Shown here: piece by piece, positions 23,301-34,487 of the stretch
Layout of the letters: each line of letters starts with the position of its first letter
Position numbering within the stretch: the first letter of the stretch is position 1
DNA from: Clostridium senegalense JC122
GTDB lineage: Bacteria > Bacillota > Clostridia > Clostridiales > Clostridiaceae
Assembly: GCF_000285575.1 (NCBI RefSeq)
Contig: NZ_HE611050.1
Coordinates: 1,193,234-1,240,700, forward strand
Direction of reading: 5' to 3'
Length of the DNA: 47,467 bases
Made by a program: the position numbers and the translations under genes
The notes under the pieces: model-generated
Told to the model about the DNA's origin: nothing
Database searches by the model: none
Seen by the model: only the letters and a program-made list of their open reading frames with translations

Positions 23301-24803
23301 TTTAGAAGTTACATCATAAACAATTCTGTTTATCCCTTTAACTTCATTTACTATTCTTCTAGATACTTTATCTAAAACTTCATATGGTATTCTTGCCCAA
23401 TCAGAAGTCATTCCATCTGAAGATGTTACAGCTCTTAATGCTACTGTATGACAGTAAGTTCTCTCATCACCCATAACTCCAACTGATTGGATATTTGGAA
23501 GGCAAGCGAAATATTGCCATATCTTACTTTCTAATCCATTTAACGCAACTTCTTCTCTGAATATTGCATCAGCTTCTCTTACTATAGATAATTTTTCTTC
23601 AGTAACTTCACCAAGAACTCTTATAGCAAGTCCTGGACCTGGGAATGGCTGTCTCCATACTAAGTTATGAGGAATTCCTATTTCTTCTCCAACTGCTCTA
23701 ACTTCATCTTTAAATAATTCTCTTAATGGCTCAATTAATTTAAATGTAATATCTTCTGGAAGTCCTCCAACATTGTGATGACTTTTTATTGTAGCTGAAG
23801 TGTTAGTTCCACTTTCTACTACATCTGCATATATTGTTCCTTGCACTAAGAAATCTATTTCTCCAAGTTTATTTGATTCTTCTTCAAATACTCTTATAAA
23901 TTCTTCACCGATTATTTTTCTCTTTCTTTCTGGATCACTTACACCTTTAAGTTTGCCTAAGAATCTATCTTGTGCATTAACTCTTATTAGGTTCATATCA
24001 AAACCTTTTCTAAATACTTCTTCTACTTGATCCCCTTCATCTTTTCTTAAAAGACCGTGATCAACAAATACACAAGTTAACTGCTTTCCTATTGCTTTAT
24101 GTACAAGAACTGCAGCTACTGATGAATCTACTCCACCAGATAAAGCGCATAAAACTTTTTTATCGCCAACTAATTCTTTTATTTCTTTTATTTTTTCTTC
24201 TGCAAAAGAAGACATTGACCAATCGCCTTTAACTTCACAAACATTGTATAAGAAGTTTGTTAACATTTTTGCTCCAAATAAAGTATGTTCAACTTCTGGA
24301 TGGAATTGTACTCCATAAAGTTTTTTGTCTTCATTGCATATAGCAGCCACTGGACATTGATTGCTATATCCTATAATATCAAAGCCTGTTGGTGCTTTTT
24401 CTATGTAATCTGTATGACTCATCCAACATTGTTTTTCTGTTATTCCATCAAATAACTTATTGTTAGTTGTAAGTTCTACATCTGTTTTTCCATATTCTCT
24501 TATAGTTGCAGTTTTAACACATCCACCTAACATATGAGACATAAGTTGAGCACCGTAACATATTCCTAATATAGGTATGTTAAGCTCAAATAGCTCTTTA
24601 TCTACCTGTGGAGAATCCTCACCATAAACACTGTTTGGACCACCTGTAAAAATTATTCCTTTTGGATTTAATTCCTTAACTTTTTCAGCAGAAATTGTAT
24701 ATGGAACTATTTCACAATATACTTTATTTTCTCTTACTCTTCTTGCGATAAGTTGATTATATTGACCGCCAAAGTCAACAACTAAAACTAGTTCTCTGCT
24801 CAT
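23274..24803 (-). CDS. guaA: GMP synthase (glutamine-hydrolysing)
   Basis: The protein is about 509 aa and converts XMP to GMP with ATP and glutamine, the last step of GMP synthesis. The N-terminal class I amidotransferase has nucleophile Cys82 in GICYGAQLM and the His/Glu of QFHPEVEHT. The ATP pyrophosphatase PP-loop is [13 protein letters not shown] (about 218-230). The C-terminal dimerisation domain ends [10 protein letters not shown], the universal GuaA end. The prophage inserts just after this end, leaving the gene complete. ATG 24803 (second of two adjacent ATGs) is spaced better from GGGAGG than 24806. guaB lies upstream on the same strand, 400 bp away. Confidence 0.97.
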   Translation of the reverse strand: MSRELVLVVDFGGQYNQLIARRVRENKVYCEIVPYTISAEKVKELNPKGIIFTGGPNSVYGEDSPQVDKELFELNIPILGICYGAQLMSHMLGGCVKTATIREYGKTDVELTTNNKLFDGITEKQCWMSHTDYIEKAPTGFDIIGYSNQCPVAAICNEDKKLYGVQFHPEVEHTLFGAKMLTNFLYNVCEVKGDWSMSSFAEEKIKEIKELVGDKKVLCALSGGVDSSVAAVLVHKAIGKQLTCVFVDHGLLRKDEGDQVEEVFRKGFDMNLIRVNAQDRFLGKLKGVSDPERKRKIIGEEFIRVFEEESNKLGEIDFLVQGTIYADVVESGTNTSATIKSHHNVGGLPEDITFKLIEPLRELFKDEVRAVGEEIGIPHNLVWRQPFPGPGLAIRVLGEVTEEKLSIVREADAIFREEVALNGLESKIWQYFACLPNIQSVGVMGDERTYCHTVALRAVTSSDGMTSDWARIPYEVLDKVSRRIVNEVKGINRIVYDVTSKPPSTIEWE

Positions 24804-25209
24804 CATAGGCCTCCCTTTTCTAATTTCTTATGAAACTATAGTTTATTTATATTTAAATTACTTGTATCCATTTTTAACTGAATATAGGGTTACAAGTCGA
24901 CTTTTTAAGTTATTCATTATTTAATGATAATATTTTATTATTTCATGAATAACCTTAAAGACGCACTTATTTCCCTATATATAGTTTGAAACTTATATTT
25001 TAACTTATACATTGAAAATTTCAGATATTCACATCAGTGATGTCATGATCAAAATTTCTTAAATTTAAAAGTAAATATATATTAATACTTATATATAATT
25101 AACAAATAAATTTTAATTCCAACTTAACTCACTATATTTATTAAATAGCATATCATATTTTTCTTACTATTTAAACCTCTTCTCAGCTTAATATCTATCC
25201 TCTACTAAA
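24804..25209. other. Intergenic region guaB-guaA
   Basis: About 400 bp without a gene. It contains a 12-bp-class inverted repeat (AAGTTATTCAT to ATGAATAACCTT, 24907-24956), a CTTGTA/TACAAG pair (24861-24897), and the palindrome ACATCAGTGATGT (about 25031-25043). No purine aptamer core (CTACCGG...GACTATG) is seen, unlike upstream of guaB. guaA probably has its own promoter here, but no clear -35/-10 pair stands out. Confidence 0.45.
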
Positions 25210-26661
<1,452 letters not shown>

Positions 26662-26750
26662 TTAAAATCACTCCTCATTCTTAATTTTTATCCATTATAT
26701 CTCTTTAAATCAACTGTTAGTCTTAATTGGAAAGAATTTTTAAAAGATTT

Positions 26751-26782
26751 AGTGTATAAATTCTTTTTAAAATTTACACACT
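26751..26782 (-). repeat. Second hairpin in the guaB leader
   Basis: A 12-bp stem (AGTGTRTAAATT type, 26751-26762 with 26771-26782, one G-U) lies between the riboswitch terminator and guaB. It has no U run, so it may be an mRNA stabiliser or processing element. Confidence 0.45.
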
Positions 26783-26840
26783 ATTAGTAACCTCTCCTAT
26801 AATATATAAATTATAAATTCTTCCTCCCAAATTATCTTCT

Positions 26841-26883
26841 AAAAAAAGACTAGTTTTACTATATTATAAGTAAAACTAGTCTT
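26841..26883 (-). terminator. Riboswitch-controlled terminator upstream of guaB
   Basis: A perfect 15-bp stem (26846-26860 with 26869-26883), an 8-base loop and a U7 tract on the minus strand. The 5' arm can alternatively pair over 11 bases (one G-U) with the 3' strand of aptamer P1 (26926-26936), giving a clear antiterminator. Confidence 0.9.
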
Positions 26884-26933
26884 GCCTATTTATATAGAAA
26901 TTTAATTATTTCTAAAATAGGTTCTCTAATTTT

Positions 26934-26998
26934 ACTCATAGTCAGAAATTTTTGGTTTCCGGTAGATACTCCTTGCCATATTCAAGGGATATATGAGT
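26934..26998 (-). promoter_or_regulatory. Guanine riboswitch aptamer (purine class)
   Basis: Read on the minus strand: P1 ACTCATA, then the P2 arm with ATATGGC, the J2/3 core GTATCTACCGG, P3, and GACTATGAGT closing P1. This matches the purine riboswitch core as in xpt. The C in GACTATG is the specificity base (C74) that selects guanine over adenine. It lies upstream of guaB with a terminator 50 bases downstream, so guanine binding should switch guaB off. Confidence 0.95.
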
Positions 26999-27028
26999 TA
27001 GTATGTTCAATTTTGTTTGCGCTTAACT

Positions 27029-27060
27029 ATTGTTAATTATTTTATTTAATAATTAACAAT
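27029..27060. repeat. Perfect palindrome overlapping the guaB promoter
   Basis: ATTGTTAATTATT, 6 bases, AATAATTAACAAT: a perfect 13-bp inverted repeat covering the -10 box and most of the spacer of the guaB promoter. Suited to a dimeric regulator. Confidence 0.6.
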
Positions 27061-27067
27061 TTGTCAA
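27039..27067 (-). promoter_or_regulatory. guaB promoter
   Basis: The minus strand has TTGACA (27062-27067), 17 bp, TAAAAT (27039-27044). A start near 27032 places the guanine aptamer about 34 nt into the transcript. Confidence 0.75.
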
Positions 27068-27197
27068 CAACCAAATTGATATTTTTTTATTTAATTTATA
27101 TTAAAGAAAATATAAGACCAAATTTTAAACCTATATTTCTCCATAATTATTGAAAATATTAATATCATAGGATTTAATAATACACACTTGACCTATG

Positions 27198-28876
27198 TTA
27201 AAATTTCTCTGTTTTTATAACATTAAATTCTAATGCTTCTTTATATCCATCTAGTGAATTTATTAAGTTTTTATGAATAAAACCTTTAAATTCTGGAGTG
27301 AAATCTGTTAATTTTTCACTTAATTCATTGACAATATGCTCTTTAGATTTATAACTATTTACTCCATTGAAATTTATCATATTATATTTATCATTTTCTA
27401 AAATGTTATCTTGATTTAAAATTATATTTTTTGCAAATATAGATGAATTATAAAATTCACTTATTCCTTCAAAAGTAACTGTTCCAGTACAATAAATTAT
27501 ATAATTTATAAAATTTTCTTTGCTGTTATTAGGAATTATTAAATCACCATCTATTATTATAAGTTTATAAACATTTCCATAAGTTTGTAGATAATTGTCT
27601 TTATATTTATCTATTTTTCTTAATTCTTCAACAGCATGTTCATATATACCATCATTATTTTTAGGGTTATTATCTATTATTCCTGCAAAATCTTTATATG
27701 GATTTTTAGCATTTCCTCCATTTATTAGTTTATTAAAATCTATTTTTTCACCATTTTTTGTTCTTCCTTTAAATTCTATAAGTAGTTGGTTATTGTCACT
27801 ATTGCTTTTTATATTTACAAACTCTTTACCTACATATGGATTTTGTAAATATGGCTCTTCTTTTTTTATATCCTTTTTTCTTTTTTTAACAGATCTTCAT
27901 ATTTCATATATATATCTTCATAGGAAATAAATTTATATTTTTCATCAAAAACTTGAATATCACTTCCACCAACTTTTAAATGTGGCTTATTCAAATCTTC
28001 TAAGGTTAACTTATCAAAATCTTTATATTTTATATTACCTTCTTTTAAACCTTTCTTAAAATTTAAATTTTTCAACTCCTTTAATTTTAATTGCTTCCAA
28101 TATTTTTGATTTTCCTCTATTTTGCCATTATCTTCATAAGGTAATCCACCATTTAAAGTTACAATTACATTTTCACTATCATCAATTTCTATATTTTCAC
28201 CCTTTAAATACAAATTCGTATCTTCAAACAAATTTATATTTCCACTAGGCTTAAATACTATATTATTTTTTTGTATAAATATATCTCCAGATATATTCAG
28301 CTTACCTTTAAATAAATCAAAGTAATTATCTATATTATTTAAACTTCCATTAATAGCTTTTGTATTTTTTTCTTTTAGCGGAGATATAACAGAAAAAGCA
28401 CTATTAAACATTCTATTAAAATAAGGATTTAATATTTCACTTCTGTCTATATACTGAACTAAAGTGACAGTTTCATTAGTTTTTTTATTTTTAGCCATAG
28501 ATTTAACTTTAATATAATAATATTCTTTTCCTGTTTTTACATCTGTTATTTTATCTTCATAAGAACTTTTCAACGTAACTTTATTTTCTATATTATCATC
28601 TTCAAATAAAAGTACTCCATTATCACCAATAACTACAGGATCAAAACTTTTAGGTTCTAATAGAATATCAGTTTTATCAACTATATAATTTTTCATTTCA
28701 TTATAGGCTTTGTCTATTCCTGATTCTGCTGTTAGCTTTAATTTTTTGCTTTGTTCTATATAAGTGGAAGCTTTATAACTAGATAAACTAAAAGATAATA
28801 GTGTAGATGCTAAAACAAATATAACAATTATAGTAATTAAAGCAGTAACTAATGCTGAGCCTTTTTTCTTCATCAT
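27198..28876 (-). pseudogene. PilX-like minor pilin/assembly protein, frameshifted
   Basis: The first frame (336 aa) starts with a prepilin-like leader KKGSALVTALITIIVIFVLA and a long beta-rich body, and stops after LLKKEKRI. Adding one A in the A6 (27874-27879) or A7 (27881-27887) run lets translation continue through KKDIKKEEPYLQNPYVGKEF down to the stop at 27198, giving 559 aa. It is the last gene of the type IV pilus operon and overlaps the PilW-like gene by 4 bp. Such large PilX-like proteins cap or prime pili in clostridia. The processing site lacks the usual Glu at +5 (SALVTA), as in other PilX/PilK types. The break could be an artefact or a switch. Confidence 0.82.
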
Positions 28877-29754
28877 ATAGCCCCCCTCATTCTATCTATA
28901 ACAACCTTATCTTTAATTTCTACTTTTTCATCTTTTTCTCTGCAACCACCATCTATTTCTATAGTTACTTGTAGTCCATTATTTTTAATTTTTATACTTT
29001 TTATATTGTAAGCTATGATTTTTTCACCCTGCGACTGTTCTTTTATCTTATTATAATTTTCATATTCATTTAAGGGGATTTCCTTTACAGAAGTTATTTT
29101 AAGTATATTATTTGTATCAAAATAAATAGCCATAACAATGTTGCTTTTATATGGTTGAAATATTATATATTCATCGTAAACACTACTTTTATCTATTACT
29201 CTAGTTAAATCTCCATTAATATAAGCTGAATTTTTTTCATTTAATTGCAATCTGCTTTTTTCACTATTTATTAAGTAATTTTTTTTCTCCACATCCGTTA
29301 AATATCTACTATTTCCCATTGATTTAAAAATTTTATTTTCTATTGGCATATACTCATATCTATATAAATTAGTTATATCTTCATTATTTTTATCTTGCCT
29401 TAATGTATATAAAAATCGTCTTTGATTTCCCTTTTCTTTATTAGGATTTTCTTTTTCTATATTGCTACCTTCTATATAAAAAACAACCTTTTCTTTACTA
29501 TTATTGTTTAAAAATTTTAAACTTGGATTATTATTAATTTCATCACCACTTATAATTTTATCCCCATATTTTATAATGTTTGAAATATGATTACAGGCTA
29601 TTTTGCAATTATTATTAACATTATATTTATTAGATAACTTATCAAAAACCTTTAAATTGCTTTTTAATATTAGAAAAAACATGCCAACAGATATCATTAA
29701 AATTCCCATTGTTACAATTAACTCAATAAGAGTTATTCCTTTATTTTTCCTCAT
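28873..29754 (-). CDS. PilW-like minor pilin
   Basis: The 293-aa protein has a type III-like prepilin leader, RKNKGITLIELIVTMGILMI, with cleavage expected after G5 and Glu+5 present, then a 20-residue hydrophobic alpha-1N helix. The large C-terminal domain is beta-rich. It lies between the PilV-like and PilX-like genes, 4 bp from the former, and overlaps the latter by 4 bp. It probably forms part of the pilus tip priming complex. Confidence 0.8.
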   Translation of the reverse strand: MRKNKGITLIELIVTMGILMISVGMFFLILKSNLKVFDKLSNKYNVNNNCKIACNHISNIIKYGDKIISGDEINNNPSLKFLNNNSKEKVVFYIEGSNIEKENPNKEKGNQRRFLYTLRQDKNNEDITNLYRYEYMPIENKIFKSMGNSRYLTDVEKKNYLINSEKSRLQLNEKNSAYINGDLTRVIDKSSVYDEYIIFQPYKSNIVMAIYFDTNNILKITSVKEIPLNEYENYNKIKEQSQGEKIIAYNIKSIKIKNNGLQVTIEIDGGCREKDEKVEIKDKVVIDRMRGAI

Positions 29755-29758
29755 AAAA

Positions 29759-30261
29759 CTACCTACCTATATCAAAAGTCACAGATGATTTTCCATTATA
29801 AAATTCTTTATCTTTCACTTTCCATGTAGCAACTTTCACATTGTAACTACAAAAGGCATCCTCTTTTTTATTTCTAATTTTATTTATCTTAACATTTATA
29901 GTAAAATTACCGTTATCACATATATTATTTTTTTCTATTTCATAACTCTCTATTTCCTCTATAGACTTTGTCAGTTCCTTATAATTATTAAAATATATTG
30001 TTACATCTTTTCCATCTAACATTTCAATATCTTCTATGCTTTTACTTTTTAATATCTCCACTGCTGTATTGGTATAATTGAAAGTTTTTTTCTAACCTCA
30101 TAAATCTTTAAGTTTTTATTTATACTACTATATATTGATGACACAATAGCAAAAATCATAACCACTATAGTCATTGATATAACTACCTCAAGTAATGTGA
30201 ACCCTTTTTTAACACCTTTCAAACTATTCACCAACTTACTTAAACATATTTTCTTTTCCAT
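29759..30261 (-). pseudogene. PilV-like minor pilin, frameshifted
   Basis: The first frame (MEKKICLSK...) contains the prepilin site KKGFTLLEVVISMTIVVMIF and stops after RKKLSIIPIQQWRY. Adding one A to the A7 tract at 30085-30091 changes this to RKKTFNYTNTAVEILKSKSI, which joins the downstream frame, for 167 aa in total. That continuous protein is a normal PilV/PilI-type minor pilin. It starts within the end of pilO (26-bp overlap). Same kind of lesion as pilM and pilX in this operon. Confidence 0.82.
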
Positions 30262-30958
30262 ACTGGCCTTTATTAAAATCGTACTTATATTTGCTTAATT
30301 CACCGTCTAATTCATTAAAGAAAAATTCCATTCTAACACTAGTTTTAGTGGGATTATTCCCTGTCATTGCTACTGCATTTATTTCACAAATTCTTTGACT
30401 ATTTTCAACATTAGATAAAAAATTTAAAGTTTGCTTATAATCTCCTATAACAGTGAAATTCACATATATGCTTTCTACTTTAACCTCAGTATTTTTCTTA
30501 GTTGTATCATTTTTTTTATTTTCTTTTTTTTGATTTTTTGTAACATCATTTATTAAATCTGCTGCTTTTTCAACTGTATTTTCTTCTTCCTCACCCTCTA
30601 TAATCTCACCATTATTTTCTATATTTTCAAAATTTATATCTACAAGATTTATTAAATTTTTTTCAGCTAATTCCTGTATTTCCTTAGCTATATCTGGTGT
30701 TTGCTTTCCTGCAGGTAACCTTTTAATTGAACTATTAAGTTCTTTTTTTAATTTATTTAAACTCCATACCTTGTCTTCCAATTGTTCCTGTATTCTTATA
30801 GCGTAATCAAGTTTTTTTCTTTTTTCTTCCACCTGATTTTTTAAAGATATAGCATTTAATCTATATGGAAATATAGCTAACTTAGATACTACAAGTATCA
30901 AAAGTAAAGATATAAGAATAGATATTAACACCTTCTCTGATTTTTTTAATTCTCTCAC
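30236..30958 (-). CDS. pilO: PilO-like inner membrane pilus assembly protein
   Basis: The 240-aa protein has one N-terminal transmembrane helix (about 10-28, VLISILISLLLILVVSKLAI). A coiled coil (about 38-75) and a Lys/Glu-rich linker (about 120-155) follow. The C-terminal ferredoxin-like domain (VKVESIYVNFTVIGDYKQTL, about 156-175, to NELDGELSKY) completes it. It pairs with PilN to form the alignment subcomplex. The start is 2 bp from the pilN stop. Confidence 0.82.
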   Translation of the reverse strand: MRELKKSEKVLISILISLLLILVVSKLAIFPYRLNAISLKNQVEEKRKKLDYAIRIQEQLEDKVWSLNKLKKELNSSIKRLPAGKQTPDIAKEIQELAEKNLINLVDINFENIENNGEIIEGEEEENTVEKAADLINDVTKNQKKENKKNDTTKKNTEVKVESIYVNFTVIGDYKQTLNFLSNVENSQRICEINAVAMTGNNPTKTSVRMEFFFNELDGELSKYKYDFNKGQYGKENMFK

Positions 30959-30959
30959 C

Positions 30960-31496
30960 CTAATTTTCCTCCACCATTTCTATAACTGCATTAAACCTAT
31001 AACTTTTATCACTATTTTCACTAATAGCAGGTAAATCTATCCCTTTATAAATATGATTATTTTCTACATTTGCCCAAAATTCTAATATTGAATTATAACT
31101 TTTACTTGATGCAGAAATCGATATTGTTTTACCACTATAATTAAAATTTTCTATAACTACATCTTTTGGAATTTCCTTTTGAAAATCCTTTATTATTTTT
31201 GATATTATATTATTTTTTTCACCTTCTAACATATTAACTTTTTCAATATGATTTATTATCTCTTTTGTTTCCTTTGATATTTTTTCATCTTCATTTAATA
31301 CTTCTTCATATTTTTCTAAAGTTATGTTTAAATCACTATTTTGCTTTTTGAATCTTTGAAATTCTATAAAATAAAATAAGTTTATTCCTATAAAAATAAC
31401 TACTATAACGGCTATAATTCTATTAATTAAACTCTTCTTTTTTCCTTTTTTCTGGTTTTCTATAATTGCTTTAGGTACTAAATTTAATTCTTTCAT
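30960..31496 (-). CDS. pilN: PilN-like pilus assembly protein
   Basis: The 178-aa protein starts MKELNLVPKAIIENQKKGKK, the cytoplasmic NLVP motif that PilM binds, followed by one transmembrane helix (about 26-44), a coiled coil (about 50-85) and a ferredoxin-like domain (about 110-175). The order pilM-pilN-pilO is preserved with 2-bp gaps. Confidence 0.85.
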   Translation of the reverse strand: MKELNLVPKAIIENQKKGKKKSLINRIIAVIVVIFIGINLFYFIEFQRFKKQNSDLNITLEKYEEVLNEDEKISKETKEIINHIEKVNMLEGEKNNIISKIIKDFQKEIPKDVVIENFNYSGKTISISASSKSYNSILEFWANVENNHIYKGIDLPAISENSDKSYRFNAVIEMVEEN

Positions 31497-31498
31497 TT

Positions 31499-32586
31499 TT
31501 AATCCTCCCTAAGTAACAAACCATAGCAATTAACATAATCTATTAAGTTAACCACATTTTCCTTATCTATATTAATATTCAAATCATCAATAAACACAAT
31601 TTCATTTTCAAAATAGTTTTCAAAATAGTTTTTTATTCCTTTTATATGATTTAAATCTCCTAATACGTACATTCTATTTAGATTATTTTCAGCCCTTCCA
31701 GAAAAATAAAATTTTATAACTCCGTTTAAAACAGTACTTAAAGTATCTACTAATCCTTTAACCTGTTCCCCCTCATAATCTAGAGGTTTTATGCTATTAA
31801 AATCTATATTCCTTAGTTTTTCTTTTACTTCCTTATCATTTAATTCTAAAATTCTTTTTATATTTGATACCCCAAAGTTTATTCTTTTTTCCATTTGAAG
31901 CAAGTTGTCATTTATTATAGCTAATGTAGTTTCATTGTTTTGTATACTGAGAATTCCTATATAATTTAAATTTTTAGTGTATTTACTACTGCTTATAACT
32001 CTTTTAAGAGAATTACTTGATAAATCAATACATTTAAGATTCAACTTAAGGATTTCTGAAAGCTCCACATACTTGTCTATTTTGCTTCGTTTACACATTA
32101 CTACCATATATTTACCAATACTAGCCTTTTCCTCATTTACACTTTCAGTTAGTTGGTAACTATAATAATATAAACTTTCTTTATCTGGATAACTTTTACG
32201 TATTTCAATCTTAACAGCAGTATCCATAGCCTTATCTCCAAGTATAGGAAGTTCTAAATACCTTGTTATTATGTCATCACCATGAACAATAAAATATATA
32301 TCCTTAGCTCTAATATGAGCCATTTTAAAATATTCTTTTATAGTTTCTCCTATTTTAACTACATCAGTTATAAATCCATTTTCAAAAGCATCACTAGGAG
32401 TTTTTAATTTTTTCCAACTCACTATATCTTCTTTAGTTCCCACTAAAATATCTATAGTGTCTTCATTTATATCTATAGTTACCCTTTGTTTTCTATTTTT
32501 TTTACTTCCTCATTCTCTTTTTTATATCTATTTATTTTAAATAGATCTTTAATATCCTTTTGCCATATACTCTCCTTTTTTTCCAA
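31499..32586 (-). pseudogene. pilM: PilM-like actin-fold pilus assembly protein, frameshifted near N-terminus
   Basis: A TTG start at 32586, with AGGGG nine bases upstream, reads LEKKESIWQKDIKDLFKINR and then stops. Adding one A to the A8 tract (32496-32503) continues into VTIDINEDTIDILVGTKEDI and the long downstream frame, giving 362 aa. The actin-like phosphate-1 strand (VTIDIN) and later GILSIQNNETTLAIIND segments fit PilM, which binds PilN and ATP at the membrane. Without the extra base only a 314-aa form from GTG 32443 is possible, lacking the first strand and without a good ribosome site. It lies between pilD and pilN. Confidence 0.84.
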
Positions 32587-32598
32587 TACCTCTCACCC

Positions 32599-33345
32599 CT
32601 AAATAATCAAATTAAAATACCAATTAATTATATTTTCTCCATATAACATAACTATTAAAGTTGCTATAGTTATATATTGACCAAAGGGTATATAGTCTTT
32701 TTTTGTTTTCTTTTTAGTTAAAATAAGTACAATTCCAAAACTTCCACCAATTATAATAGATAAAAGTAAAACTAATATAGAATTCTTTAATCCCATATAT
32801 AATGGTACAAGCAAATACATTTCTAAATCTCCAACCGCCATTCCTTTAGTTATTAAAATCAAACCTCCAATTATAAAAAGCATAAGTACTATTCCTATAA
32901 TATTTCCTGATATAGAAATCCCTATATAATATTCATATATTAAAAATATAATTCCTATAACTGCTGGAGTTAATATTGTTATGTCATATATATCTGTAGT
33001 TTTTAAATCTATAATTCCAATAACTATGAAAAATGAAGCTAAAATTATGTATTTAAACATATTTAAAGTTACTCCGTAGTGAATGTATATTAATAAATAT
33101 ATAATTCCAGTAAAAAGCTCAATAACAGGATATTGAATAGATATTTTCACTTTGCAATATCTACATTTTCCTTTTAAAAATATATAACTAACTATTGGAA
33201 ATAAATCATACCATTTCAAGTTTTTATTACAGTTATAACAATGTGATGGTGGGTAAGCTACAGATTCGCCCCTTGGAATTCTATATATACAAACATTTAA
33301 AAAGCTGCCTATTACAACGCCTAAAATAAAAATTAATAAACTCAT
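32599..33345 (-). CDS. pilD: Prepilin peptidase/methyltransferase
   Basis: The 248-aa polytopic membrane aspartyl protease removes prepilin leaders and N-methylates the new N-terminus. It has the N-terminal domain with CYNCNK and CRYCKVK zinc-type cysteines (about 37-40 and 62-65). The catalytic aspartates lie in GIIDLKT (about 111) and in GMAVGDLEM, where the family GxGD is followed by the glycine-rich region. Six or more hydrophobic helices are visible. All pilin-like genes in the operon carry matching G/FTLIE or similar sites. AAGGAGG precedes the ATG. Confidence 0.92.
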   Translation of the reverse strand: MSLLIFILGVVIGSFLNVCIYRIPRGESVAYPPSHCYNCNKNLKWYDLFPIVSYIFLKGKCRYCKVKISIQYPVIELFTGIIYLLIYIHYGVTLNMFKYIILASFFIVIGIIDLKTTDIYDITILTPAVIGIIFLIYEYYIGISISGNIIGIVLMLFIIGGLILITKGMAVGDLEMYLLVPLYMGLKNSILVLLLSIIIGGSFGIVLILTKKKTKKDYIPFGQYITIATLIVMLYGENIINWYFNLII

Positions 33346-33366
33346 AATAACCCTCCTTTTAAGAAA

Positions 33367-33390
33367 GTAACTCCTTTTTAAAGGAGTTAC
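33367..33390 (-). terminator. Hairpin after the major pilin gene
   Basis: A perfect 11-bp stem (33367-33377 with 33380-33390) is followed on the minus strand by TTTCTT. It lies between pilA and pilD and would give higher pilin than downstream expression. Confidence 0.6.
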
Positions 33391-33403
33391 AAATTCATCA
33401 CAC

Positions 33404-33832
33404 TTATTTGCCTAATACTATTTTTCCATCTTTAAATATAACATTTTCTGAAGTTCCATTTTCTGAAACAAAAGTTCTTAAATCTTTAACTGTTACATCA
33501 TTACTTATTAACTTTCTTAATTTACCTTGTTCCTGTTCACTAATATAACTGTCAACATAAGTGTGAGATTCCTCTAATATTGTTGATAGTTTGTAGTCTT
33601 CTTTTATTGTATCTGCTACATTTCCATTCTTTCCAACTTCACCTGCATATGCTGCATTGTAAGTGTCTACAGCATTAACTAACACTTTAGATGATGCAAC
33701 CGCTTGAGATACATTAGCTCTTTCTTTATAGCCTTTTAAACTAGGTAGAGCTATTAAAGCTAGAATTAAAATTATAGCAACCACTGCTAAAAGTTCAATT
33801 AAGGTAAACCCTTTTTTCTTTTTATTTTTCAT
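33404..33832 (-). CDS. pilA: Type IV pilin, probably the major pilin
   Basis: The 142-aa protein has a short basic leader MKNKKKKG, cleavage before FTLIELLAVVAIILILALIA, Glu+5 present and a standard hydrophobic alpha-1N helix. The C-terminal part (about 45-142) is small and lacks cysteines. Its hairpin-marked end and better-balanced sequence suggest high expression. It follows a second pilin gene by 87 bp. Confidence 0.87.
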   Translation of the reverse strand: MKNKKKKGFTLIELLAVVAIILILALIALPSLKGYKERANVSQAVASSKVLVNAVDTYNAAYAGEVGKNGNVADTIKEDYKLSTILEESHTYVDSYISEQEQGKLRKLISNDVTVKDLRTFVSENGTSENVIFKDGKIVLGK

Positions 33833-33919
33833 CCATTCACATCCCCTTTAAAATTATTTTTATTGAAATTTTAGAGTAAGTAAAAAAACTTCCCTAAAAA
33901 ACAATCAACCTTAAAAACT

Positions 33920-34339
33920 TTATTTTTTGTTACAACTAAAATTATTTTCTAGTCTTTCGTGATTTTCACAATAAAATTCTTCATTGTTATCATTTGAAAA
34001 TTCTTTTAATACTTTAATAGTTACATCAGAATCTATATATTTATCTATTTCTTTTATATCTTCCTCTCTTAATAATGGTGATAAGTACCCCTTAACATCA
34101 CTTATAGTCATATCACTGGTTATTTCATCATCTGAGAATTTCATTGCACTTTCAGAATTATAAAGTTCTACAGCATTTAAAATAATTTTTGAAGTTCCAT
34201 CTATAGCTTTCTTATTTGCATAATGTCTGTATCCCATAACACTAGGTACAATCACTAAAGTTAAAATTAGAATTATAGCAACAGTTAAAATTAACTCTAT
34301 TAAGGTAAATCCTTTTGCCTTTTTCTTATATACAATCAT
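33920..34339 (-). CDS. Second type IV pilin
   Basis: The protein is about 139 aa from the chosen start, MIVYKKKAKG, with cleavage before FTLIELILTVAIILILTLVI. The longer frame from 34402 adds 21 residues that do not fit a prepilin leader. The C-terminus is acidic and contains two late cysteines (CENHERLENNFSC) that could form the usual disulfide loop. The first 35 residues after processing closely resemble those of the neighbouring pilin; the rest diverges, suggesting an old duplication. Confidence 0.83.
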   Translation of the reverse strand: MIVYKKKAKGFTLIELILTVAIILILTLVIVPSVMGYRHYANKKAIDGTSKIILNAVELYNSESAMKFSDDEITSDMTISDVKGYLSPLLREEDIKEIDKYIDSDVTIKVLKEFSNDNNEEFYCENHERLENNFSCNKK

Positions 34340-34487
34340 AGTTAACCTACAACTCCTATTTTTAAAGAAATTAACTAATCCAGTTTCATATATCATTTTC
34401 AATTGCCAACTATAACATTATTAATTTTTTATCCTTAATTAGCCAAATGACAACTTAAAATACAGTTACATTCCCTATATTTTTCTA

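Noticed and set aside
24807-25209. Second guanine riboswitch in front of guaA
   Set aside because: No CTACCGG or GACTATG core occurs in this gap.
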